DNA of 64,000 bases, from positions 1,862,001-1,926,000 of the forward strand of contig JAWKQO010000001.1 in NCBI GenBank assembly GCA_041390105.1. Direction: 5' to 3'. The notes under the pieces were generated by a model. The model searched no databases, had not been told where the DNA came from, and saw only the letters and a list, made by a program, of their open reading frames with translations. This DNA is from Gemmatimonadota bacterium. Its GTDB lineage: Bacteria > Gemmatimonadota > Gemmatimonadetes > Longimicrobiales > Gaopeijiaceae. Made by a program: the position numbers and the translations under genes. Position 1 is the first letter of the stretch; each line of letters begins with the position of its first letter. Positions 33,775 through 42,321 of the stretch are shown piece after piece.

Positions 33775-35739
33775 TCAGCGTCGGTAGCGGACCACGACGG
33801 GAATCGGATCCGTGGTGATGCCCCCCGGGGTCCGAGGGACCTTGCAGGCGACGAGGGTGAGCCCGTTCGCGCCGATCTCGGGACTGGCGGCGCCGAACAG
33901 CGTCTCGAGGCCAGGGCCCCCGAGAGCACGGCCGGGCTCCACCGCTACGCTCAGCGTCGGGTCGCTCGTGCAGACGAGGGTGCCGGAGCCGGCCTTGAGG
34001 AACTGCACCACGTAGGGCGTGGCGGCATTCCCGATGACATCCACCCCGGTGAGACGAGCCCCCGGGCCCGGACCGGGCGCAACGGTGTGATGAAAGAGCA
34101 CCAAGCCTTCGTCCGGAATGTAGGGGTCCAGCGCGGTCGAGTAGGCCACCACGCCGGACGACCCGTTCCCCTGTACGTCACAAAGCGCCACAGAGCGGCC
34201 GGAGCGCCCGAATCCGTTCTCGGCCTCCACGGTGAAGCAGTAGGTATACGCGTTCTTGGCTTCGAACACGTAGCGCGTCACGCCGATGCCGTCCCGACTG
34301 CCGTCGTGGTCGGTGTAGAGGCGACGCTCACCCTCGAAGCGCAGCCGGTAGCGCTCGGCCCGCGGGGACCGGTCCCAGGCAAGCTCGATACGGTCGCCCA
34401 TGATCGAAGCGACCCGGAGACCTCGCGGAGTGGCCGGTGCCTCCGCCCGGGTCGTGGCGCACTGCAGGTCGCCGTAGCGGGTCGCGAAGCGATTGGGCAA
34501 CTGGATGCGCAGGCAGTAGGTCTCGCCCGCCGCCAGTCGCCCGACCACCAGCCGGTCGTCCCCGGCGCGGGCAACGCGACTGAAGCGCTCGCCCGACCGG
34601 GCCCGAACAAGGTCCACCACCTGTCCCCGAGCCCCGAAGTCGAGGTCGAGCTGGATCTCTCCGTTCTCCAGCGTGGGCCTGGCCGTGACGATCGAGGGCA
34701 CCTCCGCGACCGTGGGGCCGAGGTCGGCCGGGGTGCTGCGCGGGCCGTACGGCGACTCGCACAAGCGTTCGGCTCCGCGCGGCCGGGCACTCCCCCGTGC
34801 CACTCCCACGCAGTAGAGCGCGCCCGGATCGAGATCATCGAACCGCGCCGACTGCCGCGCCTGCACCGGACTCCGGGAATCTCGGATGCGTACACTGCGG
34901 ACCGGGTCGGAGAGCGCTCCGGACTCGTATACGTACACGCTCCACTCCGAGGTGCTGTCGGGGTCGTCGATCCACTGGACCGCGAGCACGCTGTCGGCGG
35001 GATGCGTGATGGTGATCAGCGCCGGGCCGCGCACCGCTCCGGGATCGGGCAGGCCGACCCCGAGGGGTCGCGTGCGCTCACAGGCGCCCGTCGACACGGA
35101 CGAGCCATGGACGTTGTGGGTCCGCACGCGGTAGCAGTACCGAACCTCCATCTCGAGATCGCGATCGGGAAAGCGGACCGATCGGCCCCGGTCGGAGAGA
35201 GCCGCGAACGTTCGAATCGGTCTCCATTCGGCCAAGTTCGCCGTGCGACGCTCGACCACCAGGGAGTCTTCGTTGTCTGCTCCGTCCGTGAATTCGACGA
35301 CCAGGTGGGTGGTGCGCGCCTCCGCCACGCTGACGTCTGTGGCCGGCTCGGGCGGCCTCACCGTGGTGTCGCCCGCGTCGAAGACCGCGCACCCCGCGGC
35401 TCCTGTGTCGTTGCTCCCTGCCCCCGCGCTGCTGCGGGCAATGATCTGGTAGCAGTACTCATGACCTACCTGGACCGCGAAGTCCTGGTAGGTGCGGGTG
35501 TCCGCGTCGTAGCGCGTGGTGGCGGACGCCACGCGTCGCCAGGCTCCCTCGGACCGATCCATCCGGAACAGGGACCGACGCACATCGCCCGGCACGCCGC
35601 TGTGGAGAACCACCAGGTGATCAGCCGTGCTGCTCACCTGTTCGACATGGATCGGAGGCGGCTCTTGCGCCAGGACGCTCGTCGCCCGGGCCACGAGCAG
35701 GGGAACGATGAAAGCCGAAAACGCGATGCGGGCGCGCAT
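33775..35739 (-). CDS. Secreted multi-domain (fibronectin type III-like) protein
   Basis: A 654-residue exported protein. The start at 35739 is preceded by GGGGAGAG and opens with a signal peptide (IAFSAFIVPLLVARATSVLAQ). It holds about five beta-sandwich domains of ~95 residues that read as Fn3-like modules. Each contains a Y-C-Y/Y-C-V/Y-C-F strand: HEYCYQIIARSSAG, VRYCYRVRTHNVHG, ALYCVGVARGSARP, ETYCLRIQLPNRF and YTYCFTVEAENGFG. The conserved Cys in these strands may pair with a second Cys 10-20 residues later (AAGC, GACERT, ERLCES, LQCAT, ALCDVQ), giving one disulphide per domain. A C-terminal region contains FLKAGSGTLVCTSDP. No catalytic site is seen; it may bind surface or host-independent polymer partners. 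Confidence 0.82.
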   Translation of the reverse strand: MRARIAFSAFIVPLLVARATSVLAQEPPPIHVEQVSSTADHLVVLHSGVPGDVRRSLFRMDRSEGAWRRVASATTRYDADTRTYQDFAVQVGHEYCYQIIARSSAGAGSNDTGAAGCAVFDAGDTTVRPPEPATDVSVAEARTTHLVVEFTDGADNEDSLVVERRTANLAEWRPIRTFAALSDRGRSVRFPDRDLEMEVRYCYRVRTHNVHGSSVSTGACERTRPLGVGLPDPGAVRGPALITITHPADSVLAVQWIDDPDSTSEWSVYVYESGALSDPVRSVRIRDSRSPVQARQSARFDDLDPGALYCVGVARGSARPRGAERLCESPYGPRSTPADLGPTVAEVPSIVTARPTLENGEIQLDLDFGARGQVVDLVRARSGERFSRVARAGDDRLVVGRLAAGETYCLRIQLPNRFATRYGDLQCATTRAEAPATPRGLRVASIMGDRIELAWDRSPRAERYRLRFEGERRLYTDHDGSRDGIGVTRYVFEAKNAYTYCFTVEAENGFGRSGRSVALCDVQGNGSSGVVAYSTALDPYIPDEGLVLFHHTVAPGPGPGARLTGVDVIGNAATPYVVQFLKAGSGTLVCTSDPTLSVAVEPGRALGGPGLETLFGAASPEIGANGLTLVACKVPRTPGGITTDPIPVVVRYRR

Positions 35740-35877
35740 GGAGTTCTCTCCCCGAGGTCGCAGCCTCGATGGTGTGTGCACGGCGGGGGTGCACCTGGGA
35801 GAGCGATGGATGGGTGTGTCGGGGTCACCCGCGGCGGGTGCCGGGGGGAGCGTCCCGGCCCACCCTGGCCCGGCCGT

Positions 35878-36507
35878 CTACGAGGTGGGACCCGCTTCCG
35901 ACCGCGGAGCCGCCGCGCCGGCCGCTTTGCGCTGCGCCAGCAGCAACTCGCGCATCACCTGCGGATAGGGCCTGGCGGGCACACCGATCACCCAACCGCC
36001 CTTGGGCACGTCCATCACCACGTTGGAGTTGGCGGCGATGACGGCGTCGTCACCCACGGTGATGCCGGCCTTCAGGAAGGTGGCCGCGCCCACGAAGACG
36101 TTGGAGCCGATCACGATGGGTTTGCTGCGGTGGCCCGAGTTCCCGAGTGGGTCACGGTCCACCACGGAGTGCTCCTGAGCCAGGATCACCGCATTGGGGC
36201 CCACACCGGAGTTGGTGCCGATGGTCAGTCCGCCCAGCGCGTCCAGCAGGACGTTGCGCCCGAAGCTGACCTGCTTGCCCAGGGTGAGGTTGTAGGTATT
36301 GGCGAACGTGCAGCCCCGGCTGATCCAGCAGAAGCCCTCGACGCGCTCGGCGCAGAGCTTCACGAAGAAGTAGCGCAGATAGACGCCGGAGAAGCCGGGC
36401 AGGCTCCGGACCATCCACCAGAGGTATTCCTCCGCGATGCGGACCAGGAGCTGCTTGAGAGAGAGGCTCTTGAGGGTCCGCCCGACATCCAGACCCGCGG
36501 CCTTCAC
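35878..36507 (-). CDS. Left-handed beta-helix (hexapeptide) acyltransferase
   Basis: A 209-residue acyltransferase of the LbH/hexapeptide-repeat class. After an N-terminal helical part (residues 1-55), hexapeptide repeats run from ~65: FANTYNLTLGKQVSFGRNVLLDALGGLTIGTNSGVGPNAVILAQEHSVVD. The HS pair (catalytic His candidate, ~113) and the late coil PIVIGSNVFVGAATFLKAGITVGDDAVIAANSNVVMDVPKGGWVIGVPARP are typical of NodL/maltose-acetyltransferase-like enzymes that transfer an acyl group to a sugar hydroxyl or amine. Its start overlaps the ACP stop by 4 bp, so the two are translationally coupled. The acyl donor is therefore likely the ACP, charged by the FkbH-like enzyme upstream. Confidence 0.88.
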   Translation of the reverse strand: MKAAGLDVGRTLKSLSLKQLLVRIAEEYLWWMVRSLPGFSGVYLRYFFVKLCAERVEGFCWISRGCTFANTYNLTLGKQVSFGRNVLLDALGGLTIGTNSGVGPNAVILAQEHSVVDRDPLGNSGHRSKPIVIGSNVFVGAATFLKAGITVGDDAVIAANSNVVMDVPKGGWVIGVPARPYPQVMRELLLAQRKAAGAAAPRSEAGPTS

Positions 36508-36737
36508 TTGGCGGCGACCAGCGCTTCCGCCTTCTCGTAGATCGTGCCGACGTCGAGCATCGAGACGATGTCGTCGTCGGAGAACTGCACGCCCAGCTCC
36601 TCCTCCAATGCCAGGATGAGGTTCATGTGCTGGAGCGAGTCCCAGGCCTCGATGGTATCGGGGCCGGTGCTCTCGTTGATGTCGTCCTCCGGCACGCCGA
36701 GCACGCTGCTCACCACTCGCCGAACGGTGTCCCTCAT
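36504..36737 (-). CDS. Acyl carrier protein
   Basis: A 77-residue carrier protein. The phosphopantetheine attachment motif is AWDSLQHMNLILALEEEL, with Ser34 as the modified residue; the usual fourth helix and acidic surface are present (ELGVQFSDDDIVSML). The D-S-L-x-x-M pattern is that of stand-alone ACPs beside FkbH-type enzymes rather than the fatty-acid ACP. It lies 11 bp downstream of the FkbH-like gene and overlaps the acyltransferase start by 4 bp. It should hold the small acyl group, made upstream, while it is modified and handed to the acyltransferase. Confidence 0.93.
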   Translation of the reverse strand: MRDTVRRVVSSVLGVPEDDINESTGPDTIEAWDSLQHMNLILALEEELGVQFSDDDIVSMLDVGTIYEKAEALVAAK

Positions 36738-36748
36738 CCGTCTCTCTC

Positions 36749-38554
36749 CTAGTTCGTTCCCACCGGGCCCGTCACCGTGACCGGTACGTCCGTGTGCACT
36801 GCCTTGAAGTGCTCGCGCCGGGGCGGGTCCCAGGCATCCAGCGAGCGGGTCCAGCGTTCCGCGCCCCCCTCCCCCGCCAGCGGCTCGAAGCCCCGCTCCG
36901 GGAAGAATCGGGCCACCATGCGGTTCTTGGGGCTAGGCCGGTACTCGCCGACCACCCGGCGGGCTCCCCGCGCCCTGGCCAGCGCCAGGCACTGGTCCAG
37001 GAACACGTCTTCCACCTCGCGCCCCAGCACCCGGCAGGACATCAGGAACGAGTCCACCCGGGCCTCCTCTCCCTGGTAGCGCAGCAGCGCCACACCCACC
37101 AGCCCCGTGTCCCCGAACCGGTCCTTGAGCCGAAGGCTCAACACGTCGGCGTCCTCCGCGTGGCGGGCGGCCGCGATGTCTGCGTCCGAGTATCGGATGG
37201 TGGTGAGGTTGAACTGATTGGTCTTCTGGGTGAGCTGCGCGATGCGGGGTGTGGACAGGTCGTCCGCCAGCCGGATCTCGACCTCCATCTCCAGGGACAT
37301 CAGATAGCCGCCCATGTCGGTGATTTCGGACTGCAGCCGCTTCCGTCCAGCCTCCGCCCGATACATGGCGTTCCGTTGCCGGTCCTCCGCCGCCACGGTC
37401 AGCGTATCGAAGAGACCGCAGGCGGCCAGCGCCTCGCGCTTTTCCACCGCCTTGGCTACCGGCAGGTGCAGCACGTGCACCTCCGGCACCATCTCGCGGA
37501 TCAGGCCCACCTCGAAATCGGAGTCGTCCACGAAGACCATGTGGTCGAGACCGATGTTGAGCTCGGCGGCCAGCTCGCGGAGGTTGCTGGCCTTGTCCTG
37601 CCAATTCACCCGCCAGGCTGCGATGTCGTCTCGCTTGAGCACCATGTCCGGGTGGCGGTCGAACACCTCCCAGACGTCCTCCTCGTTGTTCTTGCTGCAG
37701 AGCGCCAGGATCACACCGCGGCGGGCCAGGCTCACGACTTCCTGCTGGAACTCCCGATACGCCGACCCGGGGTGGGTCTGTCCGAGCTTGATGCCCGCCA
37801 ACCCGTCCTCCCCGATGATCCCGCCCCAAAGCGTGTTGTCGCAGTCGAGGACCAGGCACTTCTTGTTCCGGCCACGGAGCGCGCGCACGAACTTCATGTC
37901 CTCGAGCGCGATCTCTCTCAGGGCTTCCCGGGTGTAGGGCGCGCGACCGATGTGCCAGTAGCGTGCGTCGTAGAACGACGGAGCACCCACTCGCGCGCGG
38001 CACAGGTCCATGTCCACGTAGTAGGCACTGGCGTGCTCGGCCAGCGCGGCGCGGAGCGCCTGATTGAGGCGCGCCACGGCCTCCGCCTGACCTTCAGGCT
38101 GGTGCGCGTCGACGACGCCATAGGCCGGGTGGAGCGGTGTCTCGAAGCCGTGCCAAAGGATCATCGCCTTGGTCTGCCGCCGGATGCCGGCCAGCACCGA
38201 ACGGATCCAGTCCTCCACGCGTTCGCGCTCGCTGTGTACCGCATCCGACTCCAGGCTCGTGAACTCGCGAGCCAGGGCCGGAGAAACGCCCTCCAGTCGC
38301 ACATGGACCAGCACGCAGGCCGTCTCACCGTTGAGCAACCGAGGTGCTCCGCCCACCGCCTCCTGAACGATGTTGTCGAAGTCTCCGAACCGGAGCTCCA
38401 GGCGTAGGCCCGCCTCCGCGCCCAACCACTTCAGGTAGGGCTCGATGGGCTCGGTGACCACATTGCGGAGCACGGTCACCGGAAAGGCCGGCAACCCCGA
38501 GAGGTCGCGGGCCTTCAGCTCCTGTTGGATCTCGGTGTAGGACTTCTCGAGCAT
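36749..38554 (-). CDS. FkbH-like HAD-IIIC enzyme (acyl loading onto ACP)
   Basis: A 601-residue protein. Residues 1-~225 are an N-terminal SGNH-like/uncharacterised region; ~232-375 is the HAD-IIIC phosphatase-type domain with motif I CLVLDCDNTLWGG (Asp237, Asp239), motif II ALCSKNNEEDV, and the acidic motif VFVDDSDFEVG (343-344). A C-terminal GNAT-like domain starts near QLTQKTNQFNLTTIRYS (~420) and continues with SLRLKDRFGDTGLVGVALL. This is the complete FkbH architecture. Characterised relatives dephosphorylate 1,3-bisphosphoglycerate and load the glyceryl group on an ACP. Here it precedes an ACP by 11 bp and has a methyltransferase and MaoC-like gene upstream, but no polyketide synthase. 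Confidence 0.93.
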   Translation of the reverse strand: MLEKSYTEIQQELKARDLSGLPAFPVTVLRNVVTEPIEPYLKWLGAEAGLRLELRFGDFDNIVQEAVGGAPRLLNGETACVLVHVRLEGVSPALAREFTSLESDAVHSERERVEDWIRSVLAGIRRQTKAMILWHGFETPLHPAYGVVDAHQPEGQAEAVARLNQALRAALAEHASAYYVDMDLCRARVGAPSFYDARYWHIGRAPYTREALREIALEDMKFVRALRGRNKKCLVLDCDNTLWGGIIGEDGLAGIKLGQTHPGSAYREFQQEVVSLARRGVILALCSKNNEEDVWEVFDRHPDMVLKRDDIAAWRVNWQDKASNLRELAAELNIGLDHMVFVDDSDFEVGLIREMVPEVHVLHLPVAKAVEKREALAACGLFDTLTVAAEDRQRNAMYRAEAGRKRLQSEITDMGGYLMSLEMEVEIRLADDLSTPRIAQLTQKTNQFNLTTIRYSDADIAAARHAEDADVLSLRLKDRFGDTGLVGVALLRYQGEEARVDSFLMSCRVLGREVEDVFLDQCLALARARGARRVVGEYRPSPKNRMVARFFPERGFEPLAGEGGAERWTRSLDAWDPPRREHFKAVHTDVPVTVTGPVGTN

Positions 38555-38627
38555 GCGCCTGGCGCGTTCGGGGGCGTCGGTCGGACCCGCGATCGGTGCG
38601 GTCCAGCCCGGGTCAGGATCGTGTGAA

Positions 38628-39521
38628 TCAGGACACGATGAAGGCAGCCACCTTGGGAACGATCTCCTCGGGTGGCGCCTCGTAGCCCTTCTCCTCCACG
38701 TAGTCGTGGACCTGGAAGCCGGCCTTCTCCAGCTGCGCGATCACCTCTTCGGGCTCCCAGTACAGATAGATGTGATCCGCGTTGGGCGCGGTGAGGGCCG
38801 CCGTGACGAATCCTACCCCTCCCTCCCTCAGCATGAGCCGCAGGTTGTCCAAGAAGATCTGGGGGTCGGAGAGGTGCTCCAACACTTCGATACACTGCAC
38901 CACCGGGAGCGGCTCCAGGCCAGCACCGATGATGTTGGTTTCGCTGGAGGTGAACTGATTCCCAAAGCCCCAGCCGTTCACCTGGTTCAGCGTGAACTCC
39001 CGGGAATACGGGCTGATGTCGATCCCGATCCCATGCCAGGCCGGGTCGTGGCGGGGGACCTGCACCGTGAAGAAGCCCGTTCCGGTACCCACCTCGTAGA
39101 AGCGCTTGTCGTCGTACGCATCCAGGCGCGGCAGGAACTGCTCCTTGTAGAACTGGAACTGCCGGTAGTGGTGGCGCCACAGGAAGTGAGACACCAGGAT
39201 CCCAGGCAGATAGAGGTTCATCATGTAGTCGCGGTTCATGTAGACCCGCTCCTTGGCCTCGTCGTAGGTCTGAGGCTCGTACTCGCGCTTCTGCTTGAAC
39301 AGACGCTCGAGACGCATGAAGTCGATGGCGAACTTGGTGTACCCCTTCACCGCGTACAGATAGCGCTCCTCGTCCATGCCGAAGAGGTTGCGCAGGTGGA
39401 GGTCGAACTCCTCGCGCCAGGGCTGGCCGAACTCCTCCTCCACGCTGTCGAACGTCTTCCGGAACATGAAGGCGTTCTTGTACAGCAGCTTCTTGAAGAG
39501 CTCGAAGGCATCCAGGCTCAT
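38628..39521 (-). CDS. Class I SAM-dependent methyltransferase
   Basis: A 297-residue methyltransferase. The start at 39521 is chosen because AGGAG lies 6 bp upstream; a longer frame to 39620 adds a low-complexity head. An N-terminal helical region of ~130 residues (FELFKKLLYKNAFMFRKTFDSVEEEFG) precedes the Rossmann core: motif I FYEVGTGTGFFTVQV (143-154), acidic GIGIDISPYSREF, then VVQCIEVLEHLSDPQIFLDNLRLMLREGGVGFVTAAL. Family signatures suggest small-molecule O- or C-methylation. It lies between the MaoC-like gene (113 bp upstream) and the FkbH-like gene (73 bp downstream). A plausible substrate is the hydroxyacyl group carried by the ACP, as in methoxymalonyl pathways, but this is inference. 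Confidence 0.9.
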   Translation of the reverse strand: MSLDAFELFKKLLYKNAFMFRKTFDSVEEEFGQPWREEFDLHLRNLFGMDEERYLYAVKGYTKFAIDFMRLERLFKQKREYEPQTYDEAKERVYMNRDYMMNLYLPGILVSHFLWRHHYRQFQFYKEQFLPRLDAYDDKRFYEVGTGTGFFTVQVPRHDPAWHGIGIDISPYSREFTLNQVNGWGFGNQFTSSETNIIGAGLEPLPVVQCIEVLEHLSDPQIFLDNLRLMLREGGVGFVTAALTAPNADHIYLYWEPEEVIAQLEKAGFQVHDYVEEKGYEAPPEEIVPKVAAFIVS

Positions 39522-39634
39522 GACCGCTCCTTGGGAATCGTTCTGCATGACACTCGGTTCGTCGGGGACCGTGGGCGGTCCGTTCGCTTCGTCGCGGGTC
39601 CTCGCTCGGGCCGCGGCCACTTAGGGCCCGCGGC

Positions 39635-40048
39635 TCAGGTGAAGACGCAGTTGGCCTTCCCCTTCACGCACACCGTGCCATCGTCCTTCACGATGCGCAG
39701 CTCGAGCAGCACGGAGCCCAGGGGCTTGATCACTCGGGTCACCGTGGCCGTGTACGTCACGGTGTCCCCTTTGTAGACGGGTTCGTGGAAGTTGAGCTCC
39801 ATGGAGCCGATCACGGTCTTCTCACCCGGCAGATCCATGCCCAGGATGCGACTGAAGGGCGTCGAGAGCAGGAAGCCGTGCACCACCAGGTTCTCGAAGC
39901 CCATCTCGGCCGAGTGCTCCCGGTTGGTGTGGATCCCCGCCGAGTCGCGCGTGAACGCGATGAAGGTCTCCATCAGCGAGGCGTCGAAGGTCCGGGTCTC
40001 CGTATGGACAGCCCCCACTTCCACGTCCTCGATGCGTTCGATGGCCAC
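39635..40048 (-). CDS. MaoC-like hot-dog hydratase/dehydratase
   Basis: A 137-residue single hot-dog domain of the MaoC type, which adds or removes water at acyl-CoA or acyl-ACP thioesters. The catalytic pair region is FTRDSAGIHTNREHSAEMGFENLVVHGFLLSTPF. Asp35 and His40 match the (R)-hydratase Asp/His dyad, and VVHG (~55-58) is the conserved turn. The remainder has LNFHEPVYKGDTVTYTATVTRV, the usual helix-following strands. It is the first gene of the five-gene minus-strand operon and would act on the ACP- or CoA-bound intermediate. Related proteins in other operons have thioesterase roles instead. Confidence 0.92.
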   Translation of the reverse strand: MAIERIEDVEVGAVHTETRTFDASLMETFIAFTRDSAGIHTNREHSAEMGFENLVVHGFLLSTPFSRILGMDLPGEKTVIGSMELNFHEPVYKGDTVTYTATVTRVIKPLGSVLLELRIVKDDGTVCVKGKANCVFT

Positions 40049-40373
40049 GTCGGCCCTGCTCCTTGGTCGAATCCTCAGGCTCGCTCGGAAGCTCGCCCCT
40101 AGAGGCGGAACCGTCCACGACGAACGGCCACCCCTGTTGCGATCCTTCCACAGGCTGAGGGGCCTGGGCTTCGGCCCGGTGGTCCCTCAGCACCGTCCGG
40201 AGCCGATATCGGTGGCTCCGGCGGGTCGGACCCGTCCTTGGAGCAGGGGGCGTGCCCGCGTTCCGGGAGGCCCACCTGGATCCCCCTTGGCTCCTCCAGA
40301 TTGACCGCGGGCCAGCCGCCGTCCCACCGTCATGCAGGGGGGCTGGGGCACATCCGGGTGGGAGGAGGTCGGG
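40049..40373. other. 325-bp divergent intergenic region with hairpins
   Basis: No gene is seen between the MaoC-like and LCM-type methyltransferase starts. It contains a perfect 8-bp inverted repeat (CCGGAGCC 40197-40204, GGCTCCGG 40214-40221, 9-base loop) and, slightly left, a GGGC-TTCG-GCCC tetraloop hairpin. No clear -10/-35 boxes are apparent. Confidence 0.6.
40197..40221. repeat. Perfect 8-bp inverted repeat in the divergent promoter region
   Basis: CCGGAGCC and GGCTCCGG are exact complements around a GATATC-containing loop, located ~150 bp from both divergent starts. It could be an operator for the five-gene operon or a stem-loop in either leader. Confidence 0.5.
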
Positions 40374-41246
40374 ATGGCTGGGATCGAGCACGTATCGGAC
40401 ACGGCCCGCTGGGTCGCCGTCTACCGGGCCATGGAGACGGAGCGCCCCGACGCGCTCTTCCAGGACCCTTGGGCCCGTCAGCTCGCGGGGGAAAAGGGCG
40501 AGCAGATCGTCCGCTCCATGCGACGAGGCCGGGCGGCCGCCTGGGCCATGATCGTGCGCACGCAGGTCTTCGACGAGCTCATCCGGGACGCGGTGCACCA
40601 CCGAGGCGTGGACCGGGTCGTCAACCTGGCGGCGGGCCTGGACGCGCGTCCCTGGCGCCTGGACCTGCCCGCGGAGCTCTGCTGGGTGGACGTGGACCTG
40701 CCCGACATCCTGGACCACAAGCTCGCCGTGATCGGAGATGCGCCCCCTCGGTGTGACTACCGCGCCGTGACGGCCGACCTCGCCGATGCGGGCGCCCGCA
40801 GCCGCGTGTTGGCGGAGTCGGCCGCCGGATCGCGGAGCGCTCTGGTGGTCTCGGAGGGCCTGCTCATCTACCTGGACCCCACCGACGTGGGCGCGCTGGC
40901 CGCCGACCTGGCGGGGCACGCCGCCTACCGCTGGTGGCTGATCGACCTGGCCAGCCCCCGCCTGCTCAAGATGATGCAACGCTCCTGGGGGAAGGCCACG
41001 GCGGCTGGTCAGGCACCCTTCCGCTTTGCGCCGGAAGAGGGCACCGACTTCTTCCGTCCGTTCGGATGGGTGGAGTCGGAGTTCCGCTCCTCCGGAGAGG
41101 AGGCGCGTCGTCTACACCGGGCCCCGCGCTACATGGCCTTCTGGCGAGCCGTCTTCCGGTTCGCGCCCCGGCACGTGCGCGAGTCCGCGCAGCGGATGGC
41201 GGGAACGGTGTTGCTGGAGCGGAACGCCCCGCCATCGATGGCCTGA
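40374..41246 (+). CDS. SAM-dependent methyltransferase, leucine-carboxymethyltransferase-like
   Basis: A 290-residue methyltransferase of the LCM/PPM1 family (mycobacterial 'putative S-adenosylmethionine-dependent methyltransferase' type). The start at 40374 has AGGAGG upstream. Diagnostic segments: HVSDTARWVAVYRAMETERPDALFQDPWARQLAG at the N-terminus, VVNLAAGLDARPWRLDLP (SAM-binding motif I, ~77-94), the acidic pair CWVDVDLPDILDHK, and VVSEGLLIYLDPTDV, all family signatures. The methyl acceptor is unknown. It stands alone on the plus strand, divergent from the acyl-ACP operon. Confidence 0.93.
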   Translation: MAGIEHVSDTARWVAVYRAMETERPDALFQDPWARQLAGEKGEQIVRSMRRGRAAAWAMIVRTQVFDELIRDAVHHRGVDRVVNLAAGLDARPWRLDLPAELCWVDVDLPDILDHKLAVIGDAPPRCDYRAVTADLADAGARSRVLAESAAGSRSALVVSEGLLIYLDPTDVGALAADLAGHAAYRWWLIDLASPRLLKMMQRSWGKATAAGQAPFRFAPEEGTDFFRPFGWVESEFRSSGEEARRLHRAPRYMAFWRAVFRFAPRHVRESAQRMAGTVLLERNAPPSMA

Positions 41247-41269
41247 GCGCCGGCCGGCGGTTCGCCCCG

Positions 41270-42100
41270 CTAGTTCTGCAGGGCTTCGATCCGCCGCTGC
41301 AACTGCGTGCTGGTCGGGAACTCCTGTTGGAGTCCCTCCAACAAGGCCAGCGCACCGGCCCGGTCGCCCATGGCCACCAGCGCGTCCGCTCGGATGTACG
41401 CCACGCGCAGGCGCATGGGCCCTTCGCTCGCACCGGGAATGCGCTCGAGTTGCGCCAGGGCGCCTTCCGGATCGTTCCGGTCCTGCAGTGTGGACTGGGC
41501 GCTCAACAGCAACACGTCGGGGTCGGACGGCGAGCGTTGGGCCATCTCGTCGATCAAGCGCGCGGCAGCCTCGGCGCGTCCCGCCTCGCGGTCCTGCATG
41601 GCCTGATGATAGAGGCCGGCCCTGAGGAGCCGACCTACATCCTCTTCCTCGCCGGTGCGCGTCCCCACGCCCCCGGCATACGAATAGACCAGCTCCCCCC
41701 CGTGCTCACCGGTCTCGTACATGAAGAACAAGCCCACGGCCCCGATCGCGGCCGAACCGAACAGGAACGCGCGGCCGTAGCGCTGCTTCCGGAGCGCCAG
41801 GGCCAGCAGCTCCATGGCCGCAACCGCCAGAAAGATGTTGCGGGTCTTCTCCCCCAGCTCTTCGTGCTCGACCACCGCCGGGCGTGCCCCCGGGACACGT
41901 TCGGCCGGCCCATGCGCGTCGATCCCCGACTTGACCGCCACCATGGACGCAGCCGTCCCAACCAGAATCAGCAGCAGGGCCGCGGGCCCGGGAAACTGCC
42001 ATTTCCCGAACAGCGACAGGATGCGGAGCGGCACCCCCACGAAGAGGAGGGCGATGGCGAAGTGGACGACGATCGGATGGAAGGCCCCGAGTTCGGGCAT
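41270..42100 (-). CDS. DUF2231-type membrane protein with C-terminal TPRs
   Basis: A 276-residue protein. It starts with FHPIVVHFAIALLFVGVPLRIL, the DUF2231 signature (His-Pro-x-x-V-H-F), and has four membrane helices up to ~155 (FPGPAALLLILVGTAASMVAV, IFLAVAAMELLALAL, AFLFGSAAIGAVGLFFM). DUF2231 proteins are often near haem or cytochrome genes. The second half (~165-275) is a set of TPR-like helices (AARLIDEMAQRSPSDPDVLLLSAQ, RADALVAMGDRAGALALLEGLQQEFP). The combination of both parts is unusual but not unknown. It ends convergently with the methyltransferase gene and is divergent from the POT transporter. No haem-binding cytochrome gene is nearby. Confidence 0.85.
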   Translation of the reverse strand: MPELGAFHPIVVHFAIALLFVGVPLRILSLFGKWQFPGPAALLLILVGTAASMVAVKSGIDAHGPAERVPGARPAVVEHEELGEKTRNIFLAVAAMELLALALRKQRYGRAFLFGSAAIGAVGLFFMYETGEHGGELVYSYAGGVGTRTGEEEDVGRLLRAGLYHQAMQDREAGRAEAAARLIDEMAQRSPSDPDVLLLSAQSTLQDRNDPEGALAQLERIPGASEGPMRLRVAYIRADALVAMGDRAGALALLEGLQQEFPTSTQLQRRIEALQN

Positions 42101-42321
42101 GGACCTGCTCCAGCGGAAGGCGGGAGACTGCGCGGTTCTTCGAGGAGGACAGCCTACGCCGGGCGGGTGTTTGGGGAAAGATCGGCCCCGCCCCAGGCGG
42201 CGGTGGACATCGGGACCGGCCAGACACCGTAGCTGGTGGAACGCGGGACCGCCCCCTAAGCTGGAAACCGCCCCCGGCGGAACAGGGGGCGGCGCGCAGC
42301 CTTCGACGCGACGGAGCAGGC

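Noticed and set aside
34087..36540. A ~817-codon plus-strand open frame over the Fn3-like and acyltransferase genes
   Set aside because: Antisense to two supported genes and a terminator; composition and lack of motifs mark it as a shadow frame.
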